Counted from the stretch's first letter, positions 49,967 through 59,224 are shown. The stretch is DNA of 64,000 nucleotides from Limiplasma sp031549415 (GCA_031549415.1 JAVBPU010000006.1:43495-107494); one strand, 5' to 3'. Notes: generated by a model from the letters alone, not told the origin. Translations and numbers: made by a program.

Positions 49967-51172
49967 GTGGGCTATGATCTTTTGATTCAAAACGCCAAGA
50001 CAAGGAACACAGGGAACGAAACAGTGTCCATCGGGATCGTGGATGGGAAAATTGCCGCCGTTGGCGATTGCAAAGGGGCCGAGGCAAAGAGCACGCTGGA
50101 CGCTGCGGGCGGATTGGTGACGGAGTCCTTCGTCAACGGGCACTTACACCTTTGCAAGGTCTATACGCTGGAAATGGCGGGGCAAAATGCTTTAAGCAGC
50201 TACCATAGCGGCGGGATGGGCGGGGCCATGACCGCCATTGAGCAAGCGGCCAGCTTTAAAGATGCCTATGATGAAAGCTGGATCATTGAGAACGTGCGCA
50301 AAGCGCTGAACCTTGCGCTGAAATACGGAAATACCCACATCCGGGCTTTTGCGGACGTGGACCCCAAGGCCAGGCTGGAGGGGGTCAAGGCGCTGCTGAA
50401 GGCAAAGAAAGAGTTTGCGGGCAAGGTGGACTTGCAGGTCGTCGCTTTCCCGCAGGATGGCGTGGTCCGTGATCCCGGCGCAGAGGATTATGTCCGCCAG
50501 GCGCTGGAACTGGGCGCGGATGTGGTGGGCGGCATTCCATGGATTGAGTTCACCCAAGCGGATGAGCAATCCCATGTGGACAAGATGTTCGACTTGGCCA
50601 CAAAATATGGCAAAGATGTGTCCATGTTGCTGGATGATGTGGGAGACCCTGGCGAGCATACGCTGGAAATGATGGCCCTCAAAGCCATTGAAAAAGGCTG
50701 GCAAGGCAGAATTACAGCCCAGCATTGCCGCGCCATGGCCCTTTATGAGGAAAATTATTTTAGAAAGATTGTGGCCTTGCTGAAAAAGGCAAAGGTGGGC
50801 CTGGTGACTGACCCGCATACGGGCCCGCTCCATCTCAGGGTGAGGGATCTGGTGGCCGCCGGTGTGGACGTGGCGCTGGGCCAGGATGACATCGCGGATG
50901 CCTATTACCCCTTCGGCCGTTGCAATATGCTGGAAGTGGCTTTTTTGGCCGTGCATCTTTTGTGGATGACGTCCTTTGCGGATATGGAAATCATTTACGA
51001 TATGATCACCACCTCTGCGGCCAGGGTGCTGGGCATTGGGGGCCACAAGCTGGAGGTGGGCGGCAACGCGGACTTGGTGGTGCTGGAAGCAGGGGATGTC
51101 TATCACGCCATTTGGGACCATACCCCGCCCAAATACGTGATCCGAAACGGGATCAACGTGACTCTACAATAG
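49967..51172 (+). CDS. Cytosine-deaminase-like amidohydrolase
   Basis: A 401-residue metal-dependent hydrolase of the CodA/AtzC group. NGHLHLCK gives the two N-terminal metal histidines, RITAQHCRAMALY a further ligand, and LGQDDIADAYYPFG the catalytic aspartate. At the place of the third metal histidine (HxDE in CodA) it has SMLLDDVGDP, so that ligand seems replaced. It could deaminate or hydrolyse the hydroxylated heterocycle made by the upstream enzyme. GTG at 49967; 13 bases after the Fe-S gene. Confidence 0.85.
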   Translation: MGYDLLIQNAKTRNTGNETVSIGIVDGKIAAVGDCKGAEAKSTLDAAGGLVTESFVNGHLHLCKVYTLEMAGQNALSSYHSGGMGGAMTAIEQAASFKDAYDESWIIENVRKALNLALKYGNTHIRAFADVDPKARLEGVKALLKAKKEFAGKVDLQVVAFPQDGVVRDPGAEDYVRQALELGADVVGGIPWIEFTQADEQSHVDKMFDLATKYGKDVSMLLDDVGDPGEHTLEMMALKAIEKGWQGRITAQHCRAMALYEENYFRKIVALLKKAKVGLVTDPHTGPLHLRVRDLVAAGVDVALGQDDIADAYYPFGRCNMLEVAFLAVHLLWMTSFADMEIIYDMITTSAARVLGIGGHKLEVGGNADLVVLEAGDVYHAIWDHTPPKYVIRNGINVTLQ

Positions 51173-51302
51173 AGGTAGAGGCAAGGATTTCGGACATGCT
51201 CTCGTGGCTTGCGCATACAGTTTCTTATGGGCCCTATCTGCAGGCAAGCAGGTATGTATACCGGTTGCAAAAGGGGATTCATTTTGAAAGGATGGTATGC
51301 TC

Positions 51303-52460
51303 ATGAAAAGGAAGCTTGGAAAATCCGTACTCACTCTCCTGCTGTGTGTTCTCATGGTGCTCCCGATGACCGCTCTGGCCAGCGGAGCGGAAGGGATCAA
51401 GATCGGCTTGATTTTTTCCAAGACTGGCGCAACGGCAATCACGGAAGAATGTATGATTAATTCTGCGATGCTGGCTGTGGAAGAGGTCAACGCCGCGGGT
51501 GGCGTCAAGGGCCAACAGCTCATCCCGATTCTGGAGGACTACGCCACCGATCCCGCCCAGGCAGCGGACAAAATGAAGAAGCTGATCATGCAGGATCAAG
51601 TAGTGGCAACGGTGGGCCTGTATACTTCCGCCAGCCGCGTAGCCGCCCGCCCTGTGGTGGAGGCAAATAACGGCGTGCTGGTATACCCCACGTTCTACGA
51701 AGGGGAAGCCCCGTCCCCCAACCTCATTTACACCGGCACGGTGCTGAACCAGCAAAACGACCTGTTCGTGCCGTGGCTGATGGAGCACCTGGGAAAGAAG
51801 TTCTTCTTCGTGGGCTCTGAGACCGTGTATGTATCGCTGATTCATGCCCAGGCCGTCGAAGTGGTGAAGGCCAATGGCGGCGAAATCGTAGGCAATGAAA
51901 TCGTGCCCTCCGGCAGCGCGGACTTCGCTTCCGTCATTGCGAAAATCTCCGCAGCCAACCCGGACGTGATCTATGCCAACCTGAACGGCGACAGCACTGT
52001 GGCGTTCTACAAGCAATATGCAAGCTATGGCTTTGATCCCAAAACCATGCCCATCGCCAGCACCATTACGGACGAAGCTTCCGTTGCGGCCATTGGCGAG
52101 GCGGCGGTAGGCCATTACTCCTGCTTCAACTACTTCAGCACCATCGAAAGCGATGTAAACAAAGCCTTTGTGGATAAGTATGAGGCGAAGTACGGCAACC
52201 GCGATGTGACCTGCGTGGGAGAAGCGTCTTACGACTCCGTGCTGCTGCTGGCCAAGGCGCTGGAAAAGGCGGCGGACTTCAAGCCTGAAACCATCATCAA
52301 GGCTTTTGAGGGGTTGGAAATGGATGCGCCCCAGGGCCCCATCAAAATCGATCCTGTGACCCATCACCTCTGGTGCCGTGGACGGATTGCCGTTGTGGAG
52401 CCAGGCGGAGCGTTCAAGGTCGTTTATGAATCTCCGGAGCTGATTGAGCCCAAGCCGTAA
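51303..52460 (+). CDS. Urea/amide-type ABC transporter substrate-binding protein
   Basis: A 385-residue binding protein of the UrtA/AmiC group (Peripla_BP_5). The signal peptide is MKRKLGKSVLTLLLCVLMVLPMTALA. The group pattern is YPTFYEGEAPSPNLIYTGTVLNQQ, typical of urea and short-amide binders. A 130-base gap separates it from the amidohydrolase, but the direction and the lack of a terminator suggest one operon. The ATG at 51303 or 51297 is possible. The ligand is probably a urea-like or N-heterocyclic compound. Confidence 0.9.
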   Translation: MKRKLGKSVLTLLLCVLMVLPMTALASGAEGIKIGLIFSKTGATAITEECMINSAMLAVEEVNAAGGVKGQQLIPILEDYATDPAQAADKMKKLIMQDQVVATVGLYTSASRVAARPVVEANNGVLVYPTFYEGEAPSPNLIYTGTVLNQQNDLFVPWLMEHLGKKFFFVGSETVYVSLIHAQAVEVVKANGGEIVGNEIVPSGSADFASVIAKISAANPDVIYANLNGDSTVAFYKQYASYGFDPKTMPIASTITDEASVAAIGEAAVGHYSCFNYFSTIESDVNKAFVDKYEAKYGNRDVTCVGEASYDSVLLLAKALEKAADFKPETIIKAFEGLEMDAPQGPIKIDPVTHHLWCRGRIAVVEPGGAFKVVYESPELIEPKP

Positions 52461-52537
52461 TTTTCCATGGACTCCATGCAATTCAGGGCAGTATGCCTGC
52501 CCTGAATTGCTATTCTCAAAAAAGTGTGGTTGATGAT

Positions 52538-53404
52538 ATGACTCTGGCTATGATTCCTTTTTTGCTTGCAAATGGATTGAATTCAGCGGCATTGTTCTTG
52601 CTGGCTGCCATTGGGCTGGTCATTATCATGGGCCACATGAAAATTGTCAATCTGGCCCATGGGGAATTGATCATGGTAGGCGCGTATGTGGCCTACTATA
52701 CCAACACGGTGTTGCATTTGCCCTATTACGTTTCTGTCATCGGCGCTTTTATCATCGCAGGCCTTGTGGGCATGGTGATTGAACGCCTGGTGATCAGAAA
52801 GCTCTACGGTAAGTTAGCCGAAACCCTATTGGCAACCTATGCGCTTTCCATGGTGATCCAGCAGGGCGTACGCCTGATCAGCGGGCCACAGATGAAGGAG
52901 GTTGCTTTGCCTGTGAAGGGCGCGCTGCAGCTAGGAAGCGTTCGGATTCCCTATTACAATTTGATCATCATTGGCGTTGCCTGCCTGGTGCTATTGATTA
53001 CATGGCTTGTGATCTTCAAAACCACCATGGGCAAGCAAATCCGGGCGATCACAGAAAATCGGACCATGACTGGCTGCCTTGGCATCAACACCTCACGCAT
53101 TGACACATTCACCTTTACCTATGGCACCGCATTGGCTGGACTGGCCGGGGCCATGCTGGCTCCCATACGCACGGTTTCCCCCTTCATGGGTGTGCAGTAT
53201 TTGACGGACTCCTTCATGAACGTGGTCATCGGAGGTTTGGATTCCCTGTTTGGCACAGCGCTGTCCTCGGTGCTGATTGGAGAATCCACCACTTTGCTGG
53301 GCGGGATTTGGAGCGATGTGTTGGCGAAGATCGTGGTGTTCTTGGTGATCATTATCCTCATCCGATACAAGCCGGAAGGCCTGTTTGCAAAGGAGCGCAG
53401 ATGA
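52538..53404 (+). CDS. ABC permease, LivH/UrtB type
   Basis: A 288-residue membrane protein with about eight helices. Family segments are GLVIIMGHMKIVNLAHGELIMVGAYVAY and GLDSLFGTALSSVLIGESTTLLGG. The ATG at 52538 gives the usual N-terminus (MTLAMIPFLLANGLNSAALF); the ribosome site is weak, and the frame is open back to 52493. It overlaps the next permease by four bases. Confidence 0.92.
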   Translation: MTLAMIPFLLANGLNSAALFLLAAIGLVIIMGHMKIVNLAHGELIMVGAYVAYYTNTVLHLPYYVSVIGAFIIAGLVGMVIERLVIRKLYGKLAETLLATYALSMVIQQGVRLISGPQMKEVALPVKGALQLGSVRIPYYNLIIIGVACLVLLITWLVIFKTTMGKQIRAITENRTMTGCLGINTSRIDTFTFTYGTALAGLAGAMLAPIRTVSPFMGVQYLTDSFMNVVIGGLDSLFGTALSSVLIGESTTLLGGIWSDVLAKIVVFLVIIILIRYKPEGLFAKERR

Positions 53405-54456
53405 TGAAAAAGCTGCCTATTAACAGATACATTGATTTTGTTGTCTTTTTGTTTTTGGCTGTCTTTCCGCTTTTCTTTTCTGCGTTCCGCATTGAGCTCA
53501 TGAGCAAAACGATGGTGTTTATGGTTTTTGCCATTTCCCTGGACCTTTTGTGGGGCTATACAGGGCTGATGAGCTTTGGCCATGCCGTGCTGTTTGGAAC
53601 GGGCGGGTATCTCGTGGCGCTTTCCTATACCCTGATGAAGGGGCTGCCCTGGTTTATGCAGCAGGCGGGCCTCACCAGCGTTCCTGTTTTCCTGGCCCCC
53701 TTGCAAAGCCCCATCATGGCGTTTCTTTTAGCGCTGCTGATTCCCGGAGCCATTGCCGCCATTTTAGGAACGTTCATTTTTTCCAGCAAAATCAGCGGCG
53801 TGTTTTTTTCCTTGATTACATTGGCCTTGGCGCAAATTTTTGAACTGTTTGTGACGGGCCAGCCCTCGTACACCAATGGCAGCAACGGCCTGGGCGGATT
53901 GCCGCGCTCCATTCTGGGGAGCCCCAATATTCCGCTGAATGGCTTGTACTATATCATCCTTGCGCTGGTGCTGCTAGTGTATGTGTTTTGCATATGGCTG
54001 ATGAGTACGCGCTTTGGCGCGGTTTTGAAAGCGATTCGGGAGAATGAACCCAGGCTCACCTTCCTGGGCTATAAGCCCAACCGATTTAAGATCGCCATCT
54101 ATGTGATTTCCGGTGTGATCGCCGGGTTTGCGGGGGTGCTCTATGTTCCCAGCAATGGATTTGTCTCGCCGCTGGATGTGGGGCTGACGCTATCCACCAT
54201 GCTGCTGGTGTGGGTGGCCGTGGGCGGCCGGGGAAACCTGACGGGGGCCATTGTGGGGACGCTGATCGTCAACTGGGCGCAAATCTTGCTTTCCGAAAAG
54301 ATATCCGATTATTGGATGCTGCTGATGGGAATCATTGTGCTGCTGTTCGTGTTTTTCCTCCCCAGGGGGTTGGTTGGAAAATTGCTGGAGTGGCAGTACG
54401 CGCGCCAGCATTCAAAGCGCAAGAATGCGTCCTTAGAAGAGGAGGCGAACGTATGA
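53401..54456 (+). CDS. ABC permease, LivM/UrtC type
   Basis: A 351-residue permease with about ten helices. Segments: LDLLWGYTGLMSFGHAVLFGTGGY and ENEPRLTFLGYKPNRFKIAIYVISGVIAGFAGVLY, as in UrtC. The start codon ATG overlaps the previous stop (ATGA), with AAGGAG upstream. The C-terminus is basic and cytosolic. Confidence 0.93.
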   Translation: MMKKLPINRYIDFVVFLFLAVFPLFFSAFRIELMSKTMVFMVFAISLDLLWGYTGLMSFGHAVLFGTGGYLVALSYTLMKGLPWFMQQAGLTSVPVFLAPLQSPIMAFLLALLIPGAIAAILGTFIFSSKISGVFFSLITLALAQIFELFVTGQPSYTNGSNGLGGLPRSILGSPNIPLNGLYYIILALVLLVYVFCIWLMSTRFGAVLKAIRENEPRLTFLGYKPNRFKIAIYVISGVIAGFAGVLYVPSNGFVSPLDVGLTLSTMLLVWVAVGGRGNLTGAIVGTLIVNWAQILLSEKISDYWMLLMGIIVLLFVFFLPRGLVGKLLEWQYARQHSKRKNASLEEEANV

Positions 54457-55220
54457 GCAAGCCCATTTTGCAAGCCCTGGGGATGTTTGTGGATTTTAAT
54501 AAGTTCCAGGCGATCAACGACATGAGCCTCTGCGTAGAGGAGGGGGAGCTTCGTGTGGTGATCGGCCCCAACGGCGCGGGGAAAACCACGCTCATGGATT
54601 TGATCACGGGAAAAACAAAGCCAACGAAGGGACAGATCCTGTTTGACGGCGAGGATATCACCGGGAAAAGCCCCAGTGAGATTTCGCTGAAATACCGGAT
54701 CGGGCGAAAATTTCAAGGGCCCAATCTTTTCGAGAATATGACCACCTACCAGAACGTTGAGGTTTCCCTCTACGGATACTCTTCCATCCCACAAACTGTT
54801 TTTTTCCGCAGGACCAAGCAAATTGAAGCGCAGGTCCTGGGAATCTTGGAAACCATTGGCTTATTGGAAGAGCGTCAGCTGATGGCATCCTCCCTGTCCC
54901 ACGGGCAAAGGCAATGGCTGGAAATTGGCATGGTCATGGCGCAGGACCCGAAGCTGATCATTTTGGATGAGCCGACGGCCGGTATGACGGCGGAAGAGAC
55001 GGCCAAGACGGGCAGGTTGATTCAGGAACTAGCCGGAAGTCATACCGTGATTGTGGTGGAGCATGACATGGAGTTTGTGAAGCAAATCAGCAATACCATC
55101 ACTGTCATGCATCAAGGGACTCTGCTGGCCCAGGGGACTTACTGCGAGCTGGAAAACAACCCGGAAGTGGTAAAAGTCTACTTGAAGCGGGAGAGCAAAG
55201 CGGAGGAGAAGCCATGCTAA
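54453..55220 (+). CDS. ABC ATP-binding protein, LivG/UrtD type
   Basis: A 255-residue ATPase. Walker A GPNGAGKTT, Walker B LIILDEPTAGM and the H-loop VVEHDMEFV are intact. The signature LSHGQRQWLEIGM and the N-terminal EGELRVVIGPNGAGKTTLMDLITG are typical of UrtD. ATG at 54453 follows GAGGAGG and overlaps the permease by four bases. Confidence 0.94.
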   Translation: MSKPILQALGMFVDFNKFQAINDMSLCVEEGELRVVIGPNGAGKTTLMDLITGKTKPTKGQILFDGEDITGKSPSEISLKYRIGRKFQGPNLFENMTTYQNVEVSLYGYSSIPQTVFFRRTKQIEAQVLGILETIGLLEERQLMASSLSHGQRQWLEIGMVMAQDPKLIILDEPTAGMTAEETAKTGRLIQELAGSHTVIVVEHDMEFVKQISNTITVMHQGTLLAQGTYCELENNPEVVKVYLKRESKAEEKPC

Positions 55221-55912
55221 AAGCTGAAAAATTGATGGTGAATTACGGCAAAAGCAAAGTGATCACGGGAATCTCCTTTGAAGCTGACACAAAAACTCGA
55301 TTGGCCATTCTTGGGCGCAACGGCGTGGGAAAAACCACACTGCTAAAAAGCCTCATTGGCGTATTGCCCTTAGAAGGCGGGAGAATTGAGTTTGATGGGC
55401 GGGATATCAGCAAAGCGCCGCCGTTTCTCCGTTCCCGCGCCGGGATTGGGTATGTGCCCCAGGGCAGGGAAATCCTGTCCAACCTCACGGTTCGCGAGAA
55501 TTTGGAGCTGGGCATGCTGGGCCATGCCGGCATCCACTTTCCCAAGCAGTTTGAAAAAGTAATGGGCTATTTTCCCTCGCTGACCGTTCATCTGGAGCGC
55601 AAGGGGGGCGTGCTTTCAGGAGGGCTGCAGCAGCAACTGGCCATTGCCCGGTGCCTGATGGGCGCGCCGAAGGTCATCTTGCTGGATGAGCCTACAGAAG
55701 GCATTCAGCCCAATATTGTGGCGGAAATCGCCGAACTTCTGCTTTCGATTTCGGAAGAGATGCAGATTACGACCATCGTTGTGGAACAAAATCTTGCCTT
55801 TGCAAAGCAGCTTGCCAACTGTTTCGTTATGATACAAAAAGGGCAAGTGGTGCACTCCGGCAAAACGGAAGACCTGACGGAAGACGTGGCAAAGCAGTAT
55901 TTGGCGGTGTAA
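55214..55912 (+). CDS. ABC ATP-binding protein, LivF/UrtE type
   Basis: A 232-residue ATPase and the last gene of the operon. Walker A is GRNGVGKTTLLKSL, as in UrtE rather than LivF; GYVPQGREILSNLTVRENL is the Q-loop region; the signature LSGGLQQQLAIARCL and Walker B VILLDEPTEGIQPN are intact. It overlaps the previous ATPase by seven bases. Confidence 0.94.
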   Translation: MLKAEKLMVNYGKSKVITGISFEADTKTRLAILGRNGVGKTTLLKSLIGVLPLEGGRIEFDGRDISKAPPFLRSRAGIGYVPQGREILSNLTVRENLELGMLGHAGIHFPKQFEKVMGYFPSLTVHLERKGGVLSGGLQQQLAIARCLMGAPKVILLDEPTEGIQPNIVAEIAELLLSISEEMQITTIVVEQNLAFAKQLANCFVMIQKGQVVHSGKTEDLTEDVAKQYLAV

Positions 55913-55988
55913 GGACAGGGGCGGTTTGACTGCGAACCGATGAAAACAATGATGACGCGCACATAAAACGTGTAGATGGACATAATCG

Positions 55989-56014
55989 AACCGCCTGCAA
56001 TAGGCGGTTTTTTT
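55989..56014 (+). terminator. Terminator of the hydroxylase/transporter operon
   Basis: AACCGCC and GGCGGTT form a stem followed by a T-run, 77 bases after the last ATPase gene. Confidence 0.85.
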
Positions 56015-56062
56015 CATTTCCGCGCATTTTCCGCTTCATTTTTCAATGGGTCTTTTGCTTGA

Positions 56063-56468
56063 TTGATTGTGAGTGCTGTTGATGAAAACGGATTGTGCCT
56101 GGGACAAATACGGGTGGATGAAAAGCATAACGAGATCACAGCGATCCAGGAACTTCTGGATGCGTTGAACATCAAGGGACAGATCATTACCACCGATGCC
56201 ATGGGAACGCAAACCGAGATTGTGAATCAAATCCGTCGCAAACGAGCGCACTATGGGCTGGCGCTGAAAGGGAATCAGGGCAATTTGTGCAAGGACGTAA
56301 AGGAGTACTTTCTGGATGCTGAACTCCTTGCAAACTGCGCCTATGTATCGACTGTGGAAAAGACCCGTGGAGGCACTGAGAAGCGGGAATATTGACAAAC
56401 AGAGGATATCGCCTGGCTACAACAGCAAAAAAACTGGGCGGGTCCCAAGTCTATGGCCAATGGTCATG
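56063..56468 (+). pseudogene. ISAs1-family transposase, internal fragment
   Basis: The frame encodes IVSAVDENGLCLGQIRVDEKHNEITAIQELLDALNIKGQIITTDAMGTQTEI and GLALKGNQGNLCKDVKEYF, the central catalytic part of ISAs1 transposases. An in-frame TGA at 56396-56398 interrupts it before QTEDIAWLQQQKNWAGPKSMAN. Both ends of the element are missing. The region from 56470 to 56630 shows nothing else. Confidence 0.85.
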
Positions 56469-56637
56469 AGTTTACCAATGCACTCTTCGGGCAAAAACGC
56501 TCTAAACTTGTTTGGGTTTTCGCTCGCCGTTACAGATCATTGCCGCTATCTAATCTCTTTTTCACACAACATTGACACCAGTACATTCTCCATTTTTTGA
56601 TTTTTCTCAGAATTTTTGAAAACCTTTTACAAGACCC

Positions 56638-57219
56638 CTACCTTCGCCCCAAATAGCGCAGGGTATGCCGCTTGTATTCCCAATAAGCCTGCCCAAACGC
56701 CTTTTCCAAGAACGCCTCTTCCTGCAAAATCTGCACATGGAGCAACCCCATGGCCGCCAGTGTGAGCAGGCACAGCGGCCCGTTAAAAAACAGAAGCAGC
56801 ATTCCCGCATACATCAAATCAAATCCCAGGAAAGCTGGATTTCTGCTGTAGCGGTACAGGCCAGTGACCACCAATTCCGTTTGCGCCTCAGCGGGAATGC
56901 CTGCCCGCCAGCTTTCCCCCAGGGTCCACACCGATACGCCAAAGACCAAAACGCCCAGCGCTGCCAGCGCCGCGCCTGCCCAGCGCCACCCAGGGGGAAG
57001 CCCTCCGGCGTTTTGCAGGACGCTGATGGCCTCCGCCACCGCCACCCCGTAGGTGATGATTTTTAGCATCCATTCCATACACAGAACAGAGGGGGCTTTG
57101 TCACCCTTTCCCATCTGGTCTGTTTGAATGCCCTGCCGCCTTTGCAGCAGCATTTTGGCAAAATAGATGGCGTAAAACGCCACCAGCAGCAGCCCACCGG
57201 TCCACTGAAACAGCGTCAT
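56638..57219 (-). CDS. Isoprenylcysteine carboxyl methyltransferase-like protein
   Basis: A 193-residue membrane methyltransferase of the ICMT/PEMT type. Four to five helices are followed by the SAM-binding end: VTGLYRYSRNPAFLGFDLMYAG and LQEEAFLEKAFGQAYWEYKRHTLRYLG. Bacterial members methylate varied lipids or small molecules; the substrate is unknown. ATG at 57219 gives nine bases from GGAGGGG. It ends the gerM operon. Confidence 0.85.
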   Translation of the reverse strand: MTLFQWTGGLLLVAFYAIYFAKMLLQRRQGIQTDQMGKGDKAPSVLCMEWMLKIITYGVAVAEAISVLQNAGGLPPGWRWAGAALAALGVLVFGVSVWTLGESWRAGIPAEAQTELVVTGLYRYSRNPAFLGFDLMYAGMLLLFFNGPLCLLTLAAMGLLHVQILQEEAFLEKAFGQAYWEYKRHTLRYLGRR

Positions 57220-57268
57220 CTTTTGCAACCCCTCCGTTCATCTCTACCAATGAGCTGAGCCGGTTTGC

Positions 57269-57784
57269 CTACATGTTTGTGCCGGCCCAGCTTACCAGTT
57301 TCGCCTTCATCACGCCTTCGGCGTCCACAGCAATATCCGCAAAGGCCGCCTTGTGCAAGGAGCTTTCGCAGACCGCCCCCGGGTTGACCAACAACACCCC
57401 GCAGGCTTCCTCCAAATGAGAGTGGTGGGTGTGCCCATACAGGGCCAACCCCGCCTCTTGCTCCCTGGCGGCGTAGCAGAGCCTGTCCAAGCCAAGTTTC
57501 ACATGCTGCTGATGCCCATGGGTGGCCATCACTTTCAGGCCATTGACATAGAACACGGCTGCCAAGGGTGCGCTTTGGCCCGGATCGTTGTTGCCCCGCA
57601 CCGCCACAATCTCCACCTGCGGATTTTGCCGCAGCAGCAGGGGCCGCACCCCGTCCAGGTCCTGGATGCCGTCCCCCAGGAATACAAAGCAATCCACCTT
57701 GCCCCGTTCCAGGGCCATTTGCACCACGTCCCGCAAATTGCTGGTCATGCCATGGGAATCGGATACAGCCACCAAACGCTTCAC
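57269..57784 (-). CDS. Metallophosphoesterase, YfcE/YsnB family
   Basis: A 171-residue phosphodiesterase with the five metal motifs: DSHG, GDGIQD, GNND, THGHQ and GHTHHS. The start codon is GTG at 57784, three bases after the rph-rdgB stop. The gene order gerM, rph, rdgB, phosphoesterase is the same as in Bacillus subtilis (ysnA, ysnB). Confidence 0.93.
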   Translation of the reverse strand: MKRLVAVSDSHGMTSNLRDVVQMALERGKVDCFVFLGDGIQDLDGVRPLLLRQNPQVEIVAVRGNNDPGQSAPLAAVFYVNGLKVMATHGHQQHVKLGLDRLCYAAREQEAGLALYGHTHHSHLEEACGVLLVNPGAVCESSLHKAAFADIAVDAEGVMKAKLVSWAGTNM

Positions 57785-57787
57785 GGC

Positions 57788-59101
57788 TTATAACACCTCT
57801 TGCAGCAGCTTTTTCATGGCTTCCGCCGCCCGGGCCCGGTGGCTGACTTGGTTTTTCTCTTTTTCGCTGAGCTCCGCAAAGGTCTTGCCGGTCTCGTGCA
57901 AAAACAAAGGATCGTAACCAAAGCCGCCCTGTCCGCGCTCCTGCGTGAGCAGCGTGCCTGGGCACTCCCCCCGCACCAGCCGGGTCTCCTCCCCCGGCAT
58001 GGCCAGGGCGAGGACGGACACGAACCGGCAGCTCCGGTCCGCCTTTCCCTCCATGTTTTGCAGCAGCAGGCGGTTGTTGGCCCCGTCCCTGCCATGCTCC
58101 CCGGCGTAACGGGCGCTCATAACCCCCGGCGCACCGCCCAGGGCGTCCACCGCCAGGCCGCTGTCGTCCGCCAACACGGGCAGGCCCGTGGCCTTCATCA
58201 CCGCTTCCGCTTTCAGCGCCGCGTTCTCTTCAAAGGTGGCGCCAGTCTCCTCAATGTCCCCGGCAAAGCCAGCCTCCTTCATGCTCACCACCTGGCAAAT
58301 ACCCCCAAAGATGTCCGCTAGCTCCTTCAGCTTATGGGCGTTGGCGCTGGCCACCACCAGCTGGGGCAAGGGGACCACATACGCCCCTTCTCTTTCCAGC
58401 GCCTGCCGTTGCGCCCGCATCAGCCGCCGGATGCCGCTACGGGCATAGGCCAACAGCGCGTTCATTTCCGTGTTGGTAAAGGCCCGGCCTTCCCCGGTGC
58501 CCTGCAATTCAATGAACTCGCCCTTCTGGTTCATCACCACATTCATGTCCACCTGGGCGGCGCTGTCCTCGGTGTAGCAAAGGTCCAGCATGGGCGTATC
58601 TTCCACCACTCCCGCGCTGATGGCCGCCACCTGCGACAGGATGGGGTTCTTCGTGACCAGGCCATTCTTCATCAGCTTGTCCACCGCCATGGCCAGGGCC
58701 ACGAAAGCCCCGGTGATGGAGGCGGTGCGGGTGCCGCCGTCGGCCTGCAGTACATCACAGTCCAGCGTAATGGTGCGCTCTCCCAGCAGCTTCCTATCTA
58801 CCGCCTGGCGCAGAGAGCGGCCAATCAGCCGCTGAATCTCCACGCCCCGGCCGTCCTTCTTGATGCCGTCCCGGGCCTTTCGCTGCCCCGTGGAAGCCGG
58901 AAGCATGGCATATTCCGCCGTCACCCAACCCTGGCCCTGGCCGCGCAAAAAGGGAGGCACACCTTCCTCCACGCTGGCTGTACAAATGACCTGGGTTTTG
59001 CCTGTGCTGATGAGGCAACTGCCATAGGCGGATTCCACAAAGCCCACCCGAATGCTGCAGGGCCTTGGCTGGGAAGGGGTACGCTGGTCGTTTCTTTTCA
59101 T
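57788..59101 (-). CDS. rph: RNase PH fused to RdgB/HAM1 nucleotide pyrophosphatase
   Basis: A 437-residue fusion. Residues 1-240 are RNase PH, which trims tRNA 3' ends by phosphorolysis (GWVTAEYAMLPAST, RDGIKKDGRGVEIQRLIGRSLRQAVD, LDCDVLQADGGTRTASITGA). Residues 248-437 are the XTP/dITP diphosphatase (VVASANAHKLKEL, ETGATFEENAALKA, LADDSGLAVDALGGAPGVMSARYAG, GFGYDPLF). In Bacillus these are adjacent separate genes. ATG at 59101 has AAGGAG upstream. Confidence 0.95.
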   Translation of the reverse strand: MKRNDQRTPSQPRPCSIRVGFVESAYGSCLISTGKTQVICTASVEEGVPPFLRGQGQGWVTAEYAMLPASTGQRKARDGIKKDGRGVEIQRLIGRSLRQAVDRKLLGERTITLDCDVLQADGGTRTASITGAFVALAMAVDKLMKNGLVTKNPILSQVAAISAGVVEDTPMLDLCYTEDSAAQVDMNVVMNQKGEFIELQGTGEGRAFTNTEMNALLAYARSGIRRLMRAQRQALEREGAYVVPLPQLVVASANAHKLKELADIFGGICQVVSMKEAGFAGDIEETGATFEENAALKAEAVMKATGLPVLADDSGLAVDALGGAPGVMSARYAGEHGRDGANNRLLLQNMEGKADRSCRFVSVLALAMPGEETRLVRGECPGTLLTQERGQGGFGYDPLFLHETGKTFAELSEKEKNQVSHRARAAEAMKKLLQEVL

Positions 59102-59129
59102 GGGGATTCTCCTTTGCTGCATAGCCAAA

Positions 59130-59203
59130 GGAGCGACTTTGGCAAAGCCGCTCCTCCGTCCAATCGTCTGTTCTATTATACGTTTGCTTCTTGCTTCTGT
59201 AAA
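59130..59203 (-). promoter_or_regulatory. Intra-operon promoter and leader hairpin for rph
   Basis: On the minus strand, TTTACA (59198-59203) and TATAAT (59175-59180) are 17 bases apart. The leader then contains a stem, GGAGCG with CGCTCC, at 59130-59154, close to the ribosome site. This lets rph-rdgB be expressed outside sporulation. Confidence 0.6.
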
Positions 59204-59224
59204 GCCTGCTTGCGATAGGGCTCA

